DNA of 64,000 nt from Streptomyces sp. CB09001 (GCF_003369795.1 NZ_CP026730.1:5447001-5511000), one strand, 5' to 3'; shown: positions 36,675 to 51,283, numbered from the stretch's first letter. The notes: generated by a model from the sequence alone, not told the origin. Numbers and translations: made by a program.

Positions 36675-37130
36675 ATGCGCGCGAAGATCACCTACCTCGT
36701 CACGGCCGCCGTCCTGGTCTTCTACTTCCTCCTGGTCGGCAGCCGCGGCGTGCTGCTCATCAAGACCGGCACCCTCCTCACCGTCACCTTCGGTGTCGCG
36801 GTGCTGATCCTGCCGGTGATCGGCCTGTGGTTCCTGTGGAAGAACACCCAGTTCGTCCGCAGGGCCAACCAGCTCGCCGCCGAACTCGACGCCGAGGGCG
36901 GACTGCCCGTCGACGAGCTGAAGCGCACCCCCAGCGGTCGGGTCGACCGGGAGTCGGCCGACGCGGTCTTCGCCCTGCGCAGGGCCGAGACCGAGGACGC
37001 CCCCGGCGACTGGCGCAGCTGGTTCCGCCTGGCCGTCGCCTACCACGACGCCCGCGACACCCCGCGCGCCCGCAAGGCGATGCAGCGGGCGATCGCCCTG
37101 CACGACGGCAAACGGATCGAGGCCGTCTGA
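36675..37130 (+). CDS. Small two-helix membrane protein with TPR-like cytoplasmic domain
   Basis: A 151-aa protein that may be co-transcribed with dapB (13-bp gap). Two hydrophobic helices (KITYLVTAAVLVFYFLLVG and LLTVTFGVAVLILPVIGLWF) span residues 4-55. The C-terminal about 95 residues are soluble and end in a helix pair resembling one tetratricopeptide unit (DWRSWFRLAVAYHDARDTPR / ARKAMQRAIALHDGKR). No enzymatic motif is seen. It ends just before a very strong terminator. Family conserved in Streptomyces next to dapB as far as I recall; function unknown. Confidence 0.85.
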   Translation: MRAKITYLVTAAVLVFYFLLVGSRGVLLIKTGTLLTVTFGVAVLILPVIGLWFLWKNTQFVRRANQLAAELDAEGGLPVDELKRTPSGRVDRESADAVFALRRAETEDAPGDWRSWFRLAVAYHDARDTPRARKAMQRAIALHDGKRIEAV

Positions 37131-37144
37131 GCGGACCGAAGACG

Positions 37145-37194
37145 CGAAGGCCGGGGCCCGGACCGCACAGCTGCGGTCCGGGCCCCGGCCTTCG
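37145..37194. terminator. Very strong bidirectional hairpin terminator
   Basis: Perfect 23-bp arms (37145-37167 and 37172-37194) with a 4-nt loop lie between convergent genes ending at 37130 and 37212. Key ends are CGAAGGCC and GGCCTTCG. It is the longest perfect stem in the window. Confidence 0.92.
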
Positions 37195-37211
37195 GCGCCC
37201 TCGTCGGAGGC

Positions 37212-37766
37212 TCAGCCCCGCCGGTACTCGTCGGCCCACGCCTCCAGCGCGTCGGCCGCCCGGTTGAAGGCGCCGTCGCGGGCGAGGAAGTCGGAGTTGT
37301 GCGAGGTCAGCAACGGGGACAGGGGCTCCGTCGACCGGCCCTGGCGCACGAGCAGCAGCGCCTGCCCCTGCACCGTGCGCGGCAGTCCCAGCCAGCGCAC
37401 CGGCTGCTGCACCGTGCGCAAGCTGGCGACCTGCTGCCAGGCCACCGTGCGCGTGGTGAGGAAGCACACCTGTCGCACTCCGTGCGCGCTCACCCACGCG
37501 CCCATCCGCAGCATCCGCAGGGCGCAGAGGATGACGACGACCGCGAGGCCGAAGACCACACCGGCGGAAGACGGCCCGCCCGTGGCCGCGATGATGACGG
37601 CCGCGAACAGGACGAACGAGGCGAGCAGCAGCATCAGGGCCGCCGCCCCCACGCGCCATGGCCCCGGCCGGTAGGGCCGGCGCCAGAGGTCGCGGTCGTC
37701 GTACGGCAGCGCGACGTCGTCGGCCGTGTCAAAGGCGCGGTCGGCCGTCAGGAAGGGCAGGGGCAC
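37212..37766 (-). CDS. Membrane protein with PH-like cytoplasmic domain
   Basis: A 184-aa protein. A soluble N-terminus (DDRDLWRRPYRPGPW) precedes two hydrophobic helices (VGAAALMLLLASFVLFAAVIIA and AGVVFGLAVVVILCALRML). A C-terminal domain with alternating strands follows (GAWVSAHGVRQVCFLTTRTV AWQQVASL pattern), as in bacterial PH-domain membrane proteins. The GTG at 37766 has GAGGAC nine nt upstream. It is convergent with the dapB transcript. No substrate or partner is evident. Confidence 0.82.
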   Translation of the reverse strand: MPLPFLTADRAFDTADDVALPYDDRDLWRRPYRPGPWRVGAAALMLLLASFVLFAAVIIAATGGPSSAGVVFGLAVVVILCALRMLRMGAWVSAHGVRQVCFLTTRTVAWQQVASLRTVQQPVRWLGLPRTVQGQALLLVRQGRSTEPLSPLLTSHNSDFLARDGAFNRAADALEAWADEYRRG

Positions 37767-37882
37767 GGCTGGTCCTCACTCGTTCCAAGGCAAGTGTTGT
37801 GCCCGGTGAGGCTACCGACCTGTGTCTCCGGTCACCACCCTCGGGGGTCCGGACGGAGTCGGGCCGACCGCGCCCGACGCCC

Positions 37883-38122
37883 CTAGCGCCCCTCGGACGC
37901 CTGCGACGGCTGCTTGTGCGAGGAGGGCTGGTCGGCCGACAGGGCGGGCATCCCTATCACGAGGGAGCCCACGAGACCGGCGACGACGGTGACGCCGAGC
38001 AGCCAGCGTCCGGCCAGCTGGCCGAAGGACGCGCGCTCACGCGGCGGGGGTGCGACATTGCTGCGGAACCTGTCGGCCTCGGCGACGAAGGCGAACGGCA
38101 CGGGTTCACGCCGGCGGATCAT
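37883..38122 (-). CDS. Small single-pass membrane protein
   Basis: A 79-aa protein with a basic, Pro-rich cytoplasmic start (IRRREPVPFAFVAEADRFRS), one hydrophobic helix (LLGVTVVAGLVGSLVIGMP) and a short polar tail (SADQPSSHKQPSQASEGR). ATG 38122 has GGGAG eleven nt upstream. An in-frame ATG at 38170 would add 16 residues (MSNSTSFQSLKGDAVP) and cannot be excluded. It is divergent from thyX. Function unknown. Confidence 0.7.
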   Translation of the reverse strand: MIRRREPVPFAFVAEADRFRSNVAPPPRERASFGQLAGRWLLGVTVVAGLVGSLVIGMPALSADQPSSHKQPSQASEGR

Positions 38123-38313
38123 AGGGACTGCGTCTCCCTTCAGGGACTGGAATGAAGTGCTGTTACTCATACAGACGAACGAACGCCCCTTCAGGTGCCC
38201 TGTTTCGCCGACTTCATCGCGGCACGGCACCGATCGCCCCATTCGGCGCCTCTTGACGGGTCGTAGAGTGGCCTCGCCAAGCGCCGAGATTGACTGGGAA
38301 GGCCCTCCACACC

Positions 38314-39054
38314 GTGACCGACATCCCCGCCGACGATCCGAAGATCGAACTCCGCAGTGACATCACCGTCGAGCTGGTCAAGAACGCCGCGACCGACTCC
38401 GACGTGCTGTTCGCCGCCCGTGTCTCCACCGCCGGGGAGCAGTCCCTGGACGAGCTGAAGAAGGACCCGGAGCGCTCCAAGGGCCTGATCAACTACCTCA
38501 TGCGGGACCGGCACGGCAGCCCCTTCGAGCACAACTCGATGACCTTCTTCGTCAGCGCCCCGATCTTCGTCTTCCGCGAGTTCATGCGGCACCGCGTCGG
38601 CTGGTCCTACAACGAGGAGTCGGGCCGCTACCGGGAGCTCCAGCCGGTCTTCTACGTCCCGGACACCTCCCGCAAGCTGGTGCAGCAGGGCCGGCCCGGC
38701 AAGTACGTGTTCGTCGAGGGCACCCCGGAGCAGCACGAGCTGGTCGGCGGCGCGATGGAGGACTCCTACCGCCAGGCCTACGCGACGTACCAGACGATGC
38801 TCGCCGCCGGCGTCGCCCGCGAGGTGGCCCGCGCGGTGCTCCCCGTCGGCCTGTACTCGTCGATGTACGCGACCTGCAACGCCCGCTCGCTGATGCACTT
38901 CCTGGGCCTGCGCACCCAGCACGAGCTGGCCAAGGTGCCCTCGTTCCCGCAGCGGGAGATCGAGATGGTCGGCGAGAGGATGGAGGCGGAGTGGGCCCGC
39001 CTCATGCCGCTCACCCACGCCGCCTTCAACGCCAACGGCCGCGTGGCGCCGTAA
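38314..39054 (+). CDS. thyX: Flavin-dependent thymidylate synthase
   Basis: A 246-aa FAD enzyme making dTMP from dUMP with methylene-tetrahydrofolate and NADPH. The ThyX signature RHRVGWSYNEESGRY starts at R92. Other family blocks are DRHGSPFEHNSMTFF and NARSLMHFLGLR. The GTG at 38314 matches the conserved length; a TTG at 38290 is a less likely alternative. A -10-like TAGAGT lies at 38264-38269. No second thymidylate synthase is seen in the window. Confidence 0.97.
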   Translation: MTDIPADDPKIELRSDITVELVKNAATDSDVLFAARVSTAGEQSLDELKKDPERSKGLINYLMRDRHGSPFEHNSMTFFVSAPIFVFREFMRHRVGWSYNEESGRYRELQPVFYVPDTSRKLVQQGRPGKYVFVEGTPEQHELVGGAMEDSYRQAYATYQTMLAAGVAREVARAVLPVGLYSSMYATCNARSLMHFLGLRTQHELAKVPSFPQREIEMVGERMEAEWARLMPLTHAAFNANGRVAP

Positions 39055-39065
39055 CGGGGGCACGG

Positions 39066-39101
39066 CCTCCGGGCCGGTCCCGACCTCCGGGCCGGTCCCG
39101 A
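39066..39101. repeat. Perfect 18-bp tandem duplication after thyX
   Basis: Two identical copies of CCTCCGGGCCGGTCCCGA (39066-39083 and 39084-39101) begin 12 bp past the thyX stop. GGGCC/GGTCCC pairing could give weak hairpins and help termination. Confidence 0.75.
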
Positions 39102-39159
39102 CCCCCTGGGCGGCCCGGCCGGGCACAGATGTACGCATCAACCATGTGAAGTGTCCGGA

Positions 39160-39189
39160 TTGCGGCGTTTGGAGAAGTTCATCTAGCCT
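39160..39189 (+). promoter_or_regulatory. dapA: Likely dapA promoter
   Basis: TTGCGG (39160-39165), 18-nt spacer and TAGCCT (39184-39189) match a vegetative promoter. The expected start near 39196 gives a leader of about 115 nt that begins with the hairpin at 39201-39238. Confidence 0.5.
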
Positions 39190-39200
39190 GATCAAAGGGA

Positions 39201-39238
39201 CCCGGCACTGCTTGAACCCCCGAGCAGGCAGTGCCGGG
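39201..39238 (+). terminator. Hairpin at the start of the dapA leader (terminator or attenuator)
   Basis: A perfect 11-bp stem (CCCGGCACTGC at 39201-39211, GCAGTGCCGGG at 39228-39238) with a 16-nt loop. If the promoter just upstream is real, the hairpin forms at about +6 of the dapA mRNA. It might instead be the late terminator of thyX. Confidence 0.6.
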
Positions 39239-39311
39239 CTCCACTTCCGTTCCGACCTGCCGCCTCCCCCGAGGGCAGACCCCGCCCTGAGCAACGAGTA
39301 GCGTGTAACCC

Positions 39312-40211
39312 ATGGCTCCGACCTCCACTCCGCAGACCCCCTTCGGGCGGGTCCTCACCGCCATGGTCACGCCCTTCACGGCGGACGGCGCACTCGACCT
39401 CGACGGCGCACAGCGGCTCGCCACCCACCTGGTGGACGCAGGCAACGACGGCCTGATCATCAACGGCACCACCGGCGAGTCCCCCACCACCAGCGACGCG
39501 GAGAAAGCGGACCTCGTACGAGCCGTCCTGGAGGCCGTCGGCGACCGGGCACACGTGGTCGCCGGAGTCGGCACCAACAACACCCAGCACAGCATCGAGC
39601 TGGCCCGCACCGCCGAGCGCGTCGGCGCCCACGGCCTGCTGCTCGTCACGCCGTACTACAACAAGCCCCCGCAGGAGGGCCTGTACCTGCACTTCACGGC
39701 CATCGCCGACGCCGCCGGGCTGCCGGTCATGCTCTACGACATCCCCGGCCGCAGCGGTGTCCCGATCAACACCGAGACCCTGGTCCGCCTCGCGGAGCAC
39801 CCGCGGATCGTCGCCAACAAGGACGCCAAGGGCGACCTCGGCCGGGCCAGCTGGGCCATCGCGCACTCCGGCCTCGCCTGGTACTCCGGCGACGACATGC
39901 TGAACCTGCCGCTGCTCGCCGTGGGCGCGGTCGGCTTCGTCTCCGTCGTCGGCCACGTCGTCACCCCGGAGCTGCGCGCCATGGTGGACGCGCACGTCGC
40001 CGGTGACGTACAGAAGGCACTGGAGATCCACCAGAAGCTGCTCCCCGTCTTCACGGGCATGTTCCGCACCCAGGGCGTCATGACCACCAAGGGCGCGCTC
40101 GCCCTCCAGGGACTGCCCGCGGGACCGCTGCGCGCCCCCATGGTCGGCCTCACGCCCGAGGAAACCGAGCAGCTCAAGATCGATCTTGCCGCCGGCGGGG
40201 TACAGCTCTGA
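39312..40211 (+). CDS. dapA: 4-hydroxy-tetrahydrodipicolinate synthase
   Basis: A 299-aa TIM-barrel enzyme condensing pyruvate with aspartate semialdehyde, first committed step to diaminopimelate and lysine. Family motifs are GTTGESPTTSDAEK, the proton-relay tyrosine in TPYYNKPPQEG, YDIPGRSG, and the Schiff-base lysine K170 in IVANKDAKGD. The ATG at 39312 has only a weak ribosome site (GAGTAG). It is followed by RNase J in the same direction, a conserved Streptomyces order. Confidence 0.97.
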   Translation: MAPTSTPQTPFGRVLTAMVTPFTADGALDLDGAQRLATHLVDAGNDGLIINGTTGESPTTSDAEKADLVRAVLEAVGDRAHVVAGVGTNNTQHSIELARTAERVGAHGLLLVTPYYNKPPQEGLYLHFTAIADAAGLPVMLYDIPGRSGVPINTETLVRLAEHPRIVANKDAKGDLGRASWAIAHSGLAWYSGDDMLNLPLLAVGAVGFVSVVGHVVTPELRAMVDAHVAGDVQKALEIHQKLLPVFTGMFRTQGVMTTKGALALQGLPAGPLRAPMVGLTPEETEQLKIDLAAGGVQL

Positions 40212-40315
40212 CATCAGACTTCGCACCACCGCACGACCGCACGGACTTCACAACTGAATAGGCGGGCCACCGGTGCCCGCACCCATACGACAACTGCTTC
40301 TGCACGAACGTCATG

Positions 40316-40345
40316 CGCGCCACGTGCCCACCGGTACGTGGCGCG
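40316..40345 (+). promoter_or_regulatory. Hairpin in the RNase J leader
   Basis: A perfect 10-bp stem (CGCGCCACGT with ACGTGGCGCG) and a 10-nt loop end about 7 nt before the ribosome site GAGGAG (40353-40358) of the RNase J gene. The position suits control of translation or mRNA cleavage by this or another RNase; that is inference. Confidence 0.55.
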
Positions 40346-40363
40346 TGTGGTGAGGAGAGTCTT

Positions 40364-42049
<1,686 letters not shown>

Positions 42050-42080
42050 CGGACCGTCGGACCACCGACAGCGCCAACCT

Positions 42081-42120
42081 GGAGCGGGGCGCCCCGATTT
42101 GCATCGGGGCGCCCCGCTCC
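42081..42120 (+). terminator. Strong terminator after RNase J, before the rRNA promoters
   Basis: Perfect 18-bp arms (42081-42098 and 42103-42120) around a TTGC loop; the core is GGGGCGCCCCGAT. It is followed by AGTACGTTTA. It would stop RNase J transcription from entering the rRNA promoter region. Confidence 0.9.
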
Positions 42121-42189
42121 AGTACGTTTACATCTCCGCTCGGACGGGCACCCGACCACTTCGTGGTTCGGAGCCGCCCCGGGAGGGCG

Positions 42190-42299
42190 GAAATCCCGAC
42201 TCAGAATCTCTGATAAAGTCGGAACCGCCGGAAAGGGAAACGCGAAAGCGGGAACCTGGAAAGCACCGAGGAAATCGGGTCGGAAAGATCTGATAGAGT
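42190..42299 (+). promoter_or_regulatory. Two similar candidate rRNA promoters in tandem
   Basis: Two related blocks occur: GAAATC at 42190-42195 with TAAAGT at 42214-42219 (spacer 18), and GAAATC at 42271-42276 with TAGAGT at 42294-42299 (spacer 17). The -10 hexamers are exactly 80 bp apart and both sit in TCTGATA(A/G)AGTCGGAA. Streptomyces rRNA operons carry several tandem promoters, some with non-consensus -35. The following leader (42300-42550) contains AACTCAACAGCGTGCC-type sequence, probably with antitermination and processing roles. Confidence 0.5.
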
Positions 42300-42551
42300 C
42301 GGAAACGCAAGACCGAAGGGAAGCGCCCGGAGGAAAGCCCGAGAGGGTGAGTACAAAGGAAGCGTCCGTTCCTTGAGAACTCAACAGCGTGCCAAAAGTC
42401 AACGCCAGATATGTTGATACCCCGACCTGATCGGATTTCCGTTCGGGTTGAGGTTCCTTTGAAGTAACACAACAGCGAGGACGCTGTGAACGGTCGGATT
42501 ATTCCTCCGACTGTTCCGCTCTCGTGGTGTCACCCGATTACGGGTAAGCAT

Positions 42552-47473
<4,922 letters not shown>

Positions 47474-47554
47474 GTTGCTCGCGTCCACTGTGTTGGTTCT
47501 GAAACCACGAACAACCCCACGTCCACAGCGTGGTGCGGTTGAGTGTTTCATAGT

Positions 47555-47673
47555 GTTTCGGTGGTCATAGCGTAGGGGAAACGCCCGGTTACATTTCGAA
47601 CCCGGAAGCTAAGCCTTACAGCGCCGATGGTACTGCAGGGGGGACCCTGTGGGAGAGTAGGACGCCGCCGAAC
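47555..47673 (+). rRNA. rrf: 5S ribosomal RNA
   Basis: About 119 nt beginning GTTTCGGTGGTCATAGCG and ending GACGCCGCCGAAC. The 5' and 3' ends pair (GTTCGGCGGC complementarity). The conserved core CCCGGAAGCTAAGCC and GATGGTACTGCAGGGGGG are present. It follows 23S after an 81-nt spacer. Confidence 0.96.
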
Positions 47674-47685
47674 AATTATTAGAAG

Positions 47686-47728
47686 AGGGTTGGTCCCGGA
47701 ACTTCGGTTCCGAGACCAACCCTTTTTT
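47686..47728 (+). terminator. rRNA operon intrinsic terminator
   Basis: A 17-bp stem (47686-47702 with 47707-47723) with a single C-A mismatch, a TTCG tetraloop and a following T6 tract. It is one of the few classical U-tract terminators in the window. Confidence 0.93.
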
Positions 47729-47774
47729 GCTTTCCGTCACTTCGTGTTCACGTTGCGCCCCGACCATCTGCCGT

Positions 47775-48452
47775 ATGGGTACTGCAGCAATGCTCAGGGC
47801 CGCCGGCGTGGGCGTCGGTGACGAGGTCGTCGTACCTGCCTTCGGGAACGCGGAGGTCGCCGAGGCCGTGGCCATGGCGGGCGCGTTGCCGGTGTTCGCC
47901 GACATAGATCCGGCCACGTACTGCCTGGACGCCTCTCTGGTGGAGGCTGCGCTGACGCCCCGGACCGCGGCGGTGGTCGTCGTGCACCGGTTCGGGCGGC
48001 CGGCGGACATGGGCTCTCTGCACCGGCTCGGGGAGCGGCACCGGCTGCTCGTACTGGAGCGGGGCGAGTCCGAGGCGCCGTACGACGAGATAGCGCGGCG
48101 CAGGCAGCGGGCGGCCTATCTCGACGGGAAGTTGAGGGGTGTGCGGACCCCCGACGGGGGCGACGGGCACACCTATCAGCAGTACGTGGTGCGGGTTCCG
48201 GGAAACGGCCGGCCGGATCGTGACGCGTTCGCCCGCGCGCTGCGGGGGAGGGGCGTCGAATGCCGGGTGCCGGTGAGGACACCCGTGCACCGCATGCCTG
48301 GATTCCGGCGGTGTGTGTCGCTGCCGGAGACGGAGCGGGCCGTCGACGAGACGCTGGCGCTGCCCGTCGAAGCGGCGTTGACCAAGCGGGACATGCAGCG
48401 GGTCGTGTCCGCCTGCAATGCGCTCGGTGGACTGCTGCAGCCCGCGCATTGA
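47775..48452 (+). CDS. Shortened DegT/DnrJ/EryC1-type aminotransferase homologue lacking the PLP lysine
   Basis: A 225-aa protein that aligns by eye with sugar/amino-sugar aminotransferases but is heavily reduced. It starts at the family's GTAA segment (MGTAAMLRAAGVGVGDEVVV), so the first about 50 residues are missing. It keeps LPVFADIDPATYCLD and VVVVHRFGRPADM, then jumps from LLVLERGESEAP to the late block ARRRQRAAYLDGKL, skipping the stretch with the Schiff-base lysine. It ends with YQQYVVRVPG and a normal C-terminal domain. The enzyme cannot be a normal transaminase. The frame is intact, so it is either a non-catalytic protein or an old remnant. Confidence 0.7.
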   Translation: MGTAAMLRAAGVGVGDEVVVPAFGNAEVAEAVAMAGALPVFADIDPATYCLDASLVEAALTPRTAAVVVVHRFGRPADMGSLHRLGERHRLLVLERGESEAPYDEIARRRQRAAYLDGKLRGVRTPDGGDGHTYQQYVVRVPGNGRPDRDAFARALRGRGVECRVPVRTPVHRMPGFRRCVSLPETERAVDETLALPVEAALTKRDMQRVVSACNALGGLLQPAH

Positions 48453-48466
48453 AGGCAAGTCCGTGG

Positions 48467-48496
48467 TTGGGAGCACCGGCCTGTCCGGGGTATGAT
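48467..48496 (+). promoter_or_regulatory. tRNA-Thr promoter
   Basis: TTGGGA (48467-48472), an 18-nt spacer and TATGAT (48491-48496) give a strong vegetative promoter, with a start near 48503 and about 33 nt of leader before the tRNA. It is the best -10 match in the window. Confidence 0.7.
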
Positions 48497-48535
48497 CTAT
48501 TCCGTTGCCGCGAGGGGAACCTCGAAAAGCAACAG

Positions 48536-48608
48536 GCCCCTATAGCTCAGTCGGTAGAGCGTCTCCATGGTAAGGAGAAGGTCAACGGTTCGATTCCGTT
48601 TGGGGGCT
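48536..48608 (+). tRNA. tRNA-Thr (anticodon GGT)
   Basis: A full cloverleaf: acceptor GCCCCTA with TGGGGGC, D arm TAGCTCAGTCGGTAGAGC, anticodon stem TCTCC/GGAGA with loop ATGGTAA (anticodon GGT at 48569-48571), and T arm ACGGTTCGATTCCGTT. The CCA end is encoded at 48609-48611. No integrase or duplicated 3' end nearby indicates use as an attachment site. Confidence 0.98.
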
Positions 48609-48615
48609 CCAGAAC

Positions 48616-48645
48616 AAAGGCCCCGCCCATTCGGGCGGGGCCTTT
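48616..48645. terminator. Bidirectional terminator between tRNA-Thr and osaC
   Basis: A perfect 13-bp inverted repeat (AAAGGCCCCGCCC at 48616-48628, its complement at 48633-48645) with a 4-nt loop. It lies 8 nt after the tRNA and 14 nt after the osaC stop on the other strand. Confidence 0.88.
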
Positions 48646-48658
48646 CGCATGCCCTGGC

Positions 48659-51283
48659 TCAGTCCGTGTGGGGCTCCGGGACGCGCATCGCGAGGATCGC
48701 CATGTCGTCGGACGGGGCGTCGGAGGCGAAGCGCTCCACCGCGCGCATGATGCGGGCGGCCACCGCGCCCGCCGTCAGGCCCGTGCAGGTAGTGAGCACG
48801 TCGGCGAGGCCGTCGTCGCCCAGCATGCGGGTGCCCTCGCGGCGTTCGGTGACGCCGTCGGTGACGCAGAGAAGGACGTCGCCCGGATCGAGGGTGACCG
48901 TCTGCTCGTACAGCTCCAGGTCCTCGATGACGCCGAGGAGGGGCTGGGGTTCGGCGGCAGGCTCGACCGTGCCGTCCTGGCGGAGACGCAGGGGGAGCGG
49001 GTGGCCGGCACAGACCACCTTGAGCTCCGCGCTGCCGTCCTCCTGCGGGCGCATCTCGCCGTACAGCAGCGTGAGGAAGCGGCTGCGGGCGCCCTCGTCG
49101 AGGATGGCGGAGTTGAGGCGCTCCAGGACCGCAGGGCCGCTCAGCCCCTCCCGGGCGAGCAGGCGCAGGGCGTGTCGGGCGAGGCCGGTGACGGCGGCCG
49201 CGTTGGGGCCCGTACCGCAGACGTCGCCGATGGCGAAGCCGTACGCGTCGTCGCTGATGGGGAAGAGGTCGTAGAAGTCGCCGCCGACCTCGTTGCCCTC
49301 GCCGGCCGCGCGGTAGATGACCTCCACCTCGACGCCGTCGATGACGGGCAGCTCCGGGGGCAGGAGGCTGCGCTGGAGGGACTGGCTGATGGCCGTGCGC
49401 TCCGAGTACAGCCGGGCGTTGTCCAGGGCCAGGGCGGCGCGGCGGGACAGGTCCTCGGCGAGTTCGAGGATCTCCTGGCGGAAGTGGTCGTCGGTGGGCT
49501 TGCCCAGGGTCAGCATGCCGATGACGCGGTTGCGGGCGACCAGGGGCAGGACGACGGTCTCGCCGCCGACCGCGGAGGCGGTGGCGAGGGTCGGACCGAT
49601 GCCGGTGCTCAACTGCGGGGTCGGGCCGCCGCTGAGGCCGAGGTCCCGCATGGAGGTGCGCAGCGCCGCCTGGTGGGCCATCTCGGCGGGGGCCGTCCAC
49701 ACGCGGGCGCCCGGGGTGGGCACCGGGTCGGGCGGGGCGATCTTCGACAGCAGGGACTTGATGCCGTCGATGAGCTCCTCGTCCTCGTGCAGGACGTAGG
49801 AGAGGTACGGGTCCGAGGCCTGGTCGGCGATCGTGTAGACCGCGCACCAGGTGGCCAGGGTCGGGACCGTCATCTGGGCCATCAGGGCCAGCGTCTGGTC
49901 GCGGTCGAGGGTGCCGGCGAGGAGGTCGGAGGCCTCGACGAGGAAGCTGAGCGAGCCGCGGCGCAGCCGCTCCAGCTCGCCGAGGCGCGCCGACTCGACG
50001 GCCAGCGCGATGCGGTCGGCCGCGAACTGGAGGCGCAGCGCCTCCTCGTTGGAGTACCGGCCGGGGGCCTCGGCGGCGACGCCGAGCGAGCCGGTGAGAC
50101 GGCCCTCGACCTTGAGCGGGACGGTGACGACCGAGCGCATGCCCGTGCTGTTGAGCAGCGGGACCGCGCCGGGGACCGCCTCCAGGTCGTCGTGGACGGC
50201 GGGCATGCGCGCCGAGCCGTAGCGGCCGGGTCCGGCCTCGACGGGGACGCGGGCGAAACGCTGACGTGCGGAGGGCAGGCCGGTGGAGGCGCGGACCTCC
50301 AACTCCGTTTCGTCGTCGGTCGCCAGGAGCAGGAAGGCGGCGTCGGCGTCGAGCATGTCGCGGGCGCGTTCGACCGTGCGCTGGAGGAGTCCGTCGAGGT
50401 CGTCCGGCGCGGGGGAGCCGATGAACACCTCGAAGGGGTCCGCGCTCTGCCCTTCGGAGGACGGGGAGTCGGCGGCCGGCACGCGCAACGGGGTCTGCAG
50501 TACCGCGCGTTCGTGGTCGCGCACGAGGAGGCAGACCGTGGAGGGCTCGCCGTCGGCGTCGCGGACGCGCAGGTGGGAGGCGTAGACCGGGGTCACCCGG
50601 CCGTTGGCGCCCCGCATGCCGTAGCTGCCCTCCCAGCGGGAGAGCTGGAGTGCCTCGGCGATTCCGGTGCTGGTGCCGGGGGTGTGCGGCCAGGCGGCGA
50701 GGTCGGTGAGCGGCTTGCCGGTGACCTGGTCGCCGGAGTAGCCGAAGAGGTCCTCGGCGTCCTCGTTCCACGACGTGACGGCGCCGGTGCGGTCGATCTG
50801 GACGACGGCGACGCGGACCCGGCCGTCCGCGAGCGGCAGCAGGGCGGCCGGCAGGGCGGGACCGGCGGCGCGGGTGCCGACCGGACGCTCGGGCAGATGG
50901 AGGTGGAACCAGACGTTCTTCAGGGTGGGCGTGTACTCCACGCCCCAGCGGTCGGCCAGGGCCGCGCACAGCTGGAGGCCGCGGCCGCCCTCGCGGTCGA
51001 GGCTGCCCATGTTGGCGGGAGAGCCCTGGAGGGGGACCTCGCGCTCCGGATAGTGGTCGGCGACCTCGATCCGTACGCCGTCGTCACTGCGCAGGCAGAC
51101 CACGTCGGCGGTGGTGCCGGCGTGGACCACGGCATTGGTCACCAGTTCACTGGTGAGCACCACGGCGTCGTCGACGATGTCCGCATGGCCCCAGCCCTGG
51201 AGCGTGTCGCGGACGAAAGACCGGGCGCTCGCCACGGATCGTCCGACGGGCTCGAAGCTGGCGGCCGCGCGCGCGGTGATCAC
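48659..51283 (-). CDS. osaC: OsaC-type multidomain regulator (anti-sigma kinase / PAS / GAF / PP2C phosphatase)
   Basis: An 874-aa cytoplasmic signalling protein. Residues 1-135 form an RsbW-like ATPase domain with N-box ELVTNAVVHA (N50) and GRGLQLC. A PAS domain follows (VAVVQIDRTGAVTSWNEDAE, about 155-270), then two GAF-type regions (about 315-640). A PP2C/RsbU phosphatase completes it, with NEVGGDFYDLF, AIGDVCGTG and APSDDMAIL aspartates. In S. coelicolor, OsaC modulates SigB after osmotic stress; gene order beside osaA/osaB is the same here. The GTG at 51283 has GAGGAG six nt upstream. It is divergent from osaA. Confidence 0.93.
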   Translation of the reverse strand: MITARAAASFEPVGRSVASARSFVRDTLQGWGHADIVDDAVVLTSELVTNAVVHAGTTADVVCLRSDDGVRIEVADHYPEREVPLQGSPANMGSLDREGGRGLQLCAALADRWGVEYTPTLKNVWFHLHLPERPVGTRAAGPALPAALLPLADGRVRVAVVQIDRTGAVTSWNEDAEDLFGYSGDQVTGKPLTDLAAWPHTPGTSTGIAEALQLSRWEGSYGMRGANGRVTPVYASHLRVRDADGEPSTVCLLVRDHERAVLQTPLRVPAADSPSSEGQSADPFEVFIGSPAPDDLDGLLQRTVERARDMLDADAAFLLLATDDETELEVRASTGLPSARQRFARVPVEAGPGRYGSARMPAVHDDLEAVPGAVPLLNSTGMRSVVTVPLKVEGRLTGSLGVAAEAPGRYSNEEALRLQFAADRIALAVESARLGELERLRRGSLSFLVEASDLLAGTLDRDQTLALMAQMTVPTLATWCAVYTIADQASDPYLSYVLHEDEELIDGIKSLLSKIAPPDPVPTPGARVWTAPAEMAHQAALRTSMRDLGLSGGPTPQLSTGIGPTLATASAVGGETVVLPLVARNRVIGMLTLGKPTDDHFRQEILELAEDLSRRAALALDNARLYSERTAISQSLQRSLLPPELPVIDGVEVEVIYRAAGEGNEVGGDFYDLFPISDDAYGFAIGDVCGTGPNAAAVTGLARHALRLLAREGLSGPAVLERLNSAILDEGARSRFLTLLYGEMRPQEDGSAELKVVCAGHPLPLRLRQDGTVEPAAEPQPLLGVIEDLELYEQTVTLDPGDVLLCVTDGVTERREGTRMLGDDGLADVLTTCTGLTAGAVAARIMRAVERFASDAPSDDMAILAMRVPEPHTD

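Noticed and set aside
39055..39311. A lysine or other metabolite riboswitch before dapA
   Set aside because: Only one simple stem is visible; the conserved multi-helix core of a lysine riboswitch is missing.
48536..48611. tRNA-Thr as an integration site for a mobile element
   Set aside because: No integrase, no repeated tRNA 3' end and no foreign cargo is next to it; the neighbours are core genes.
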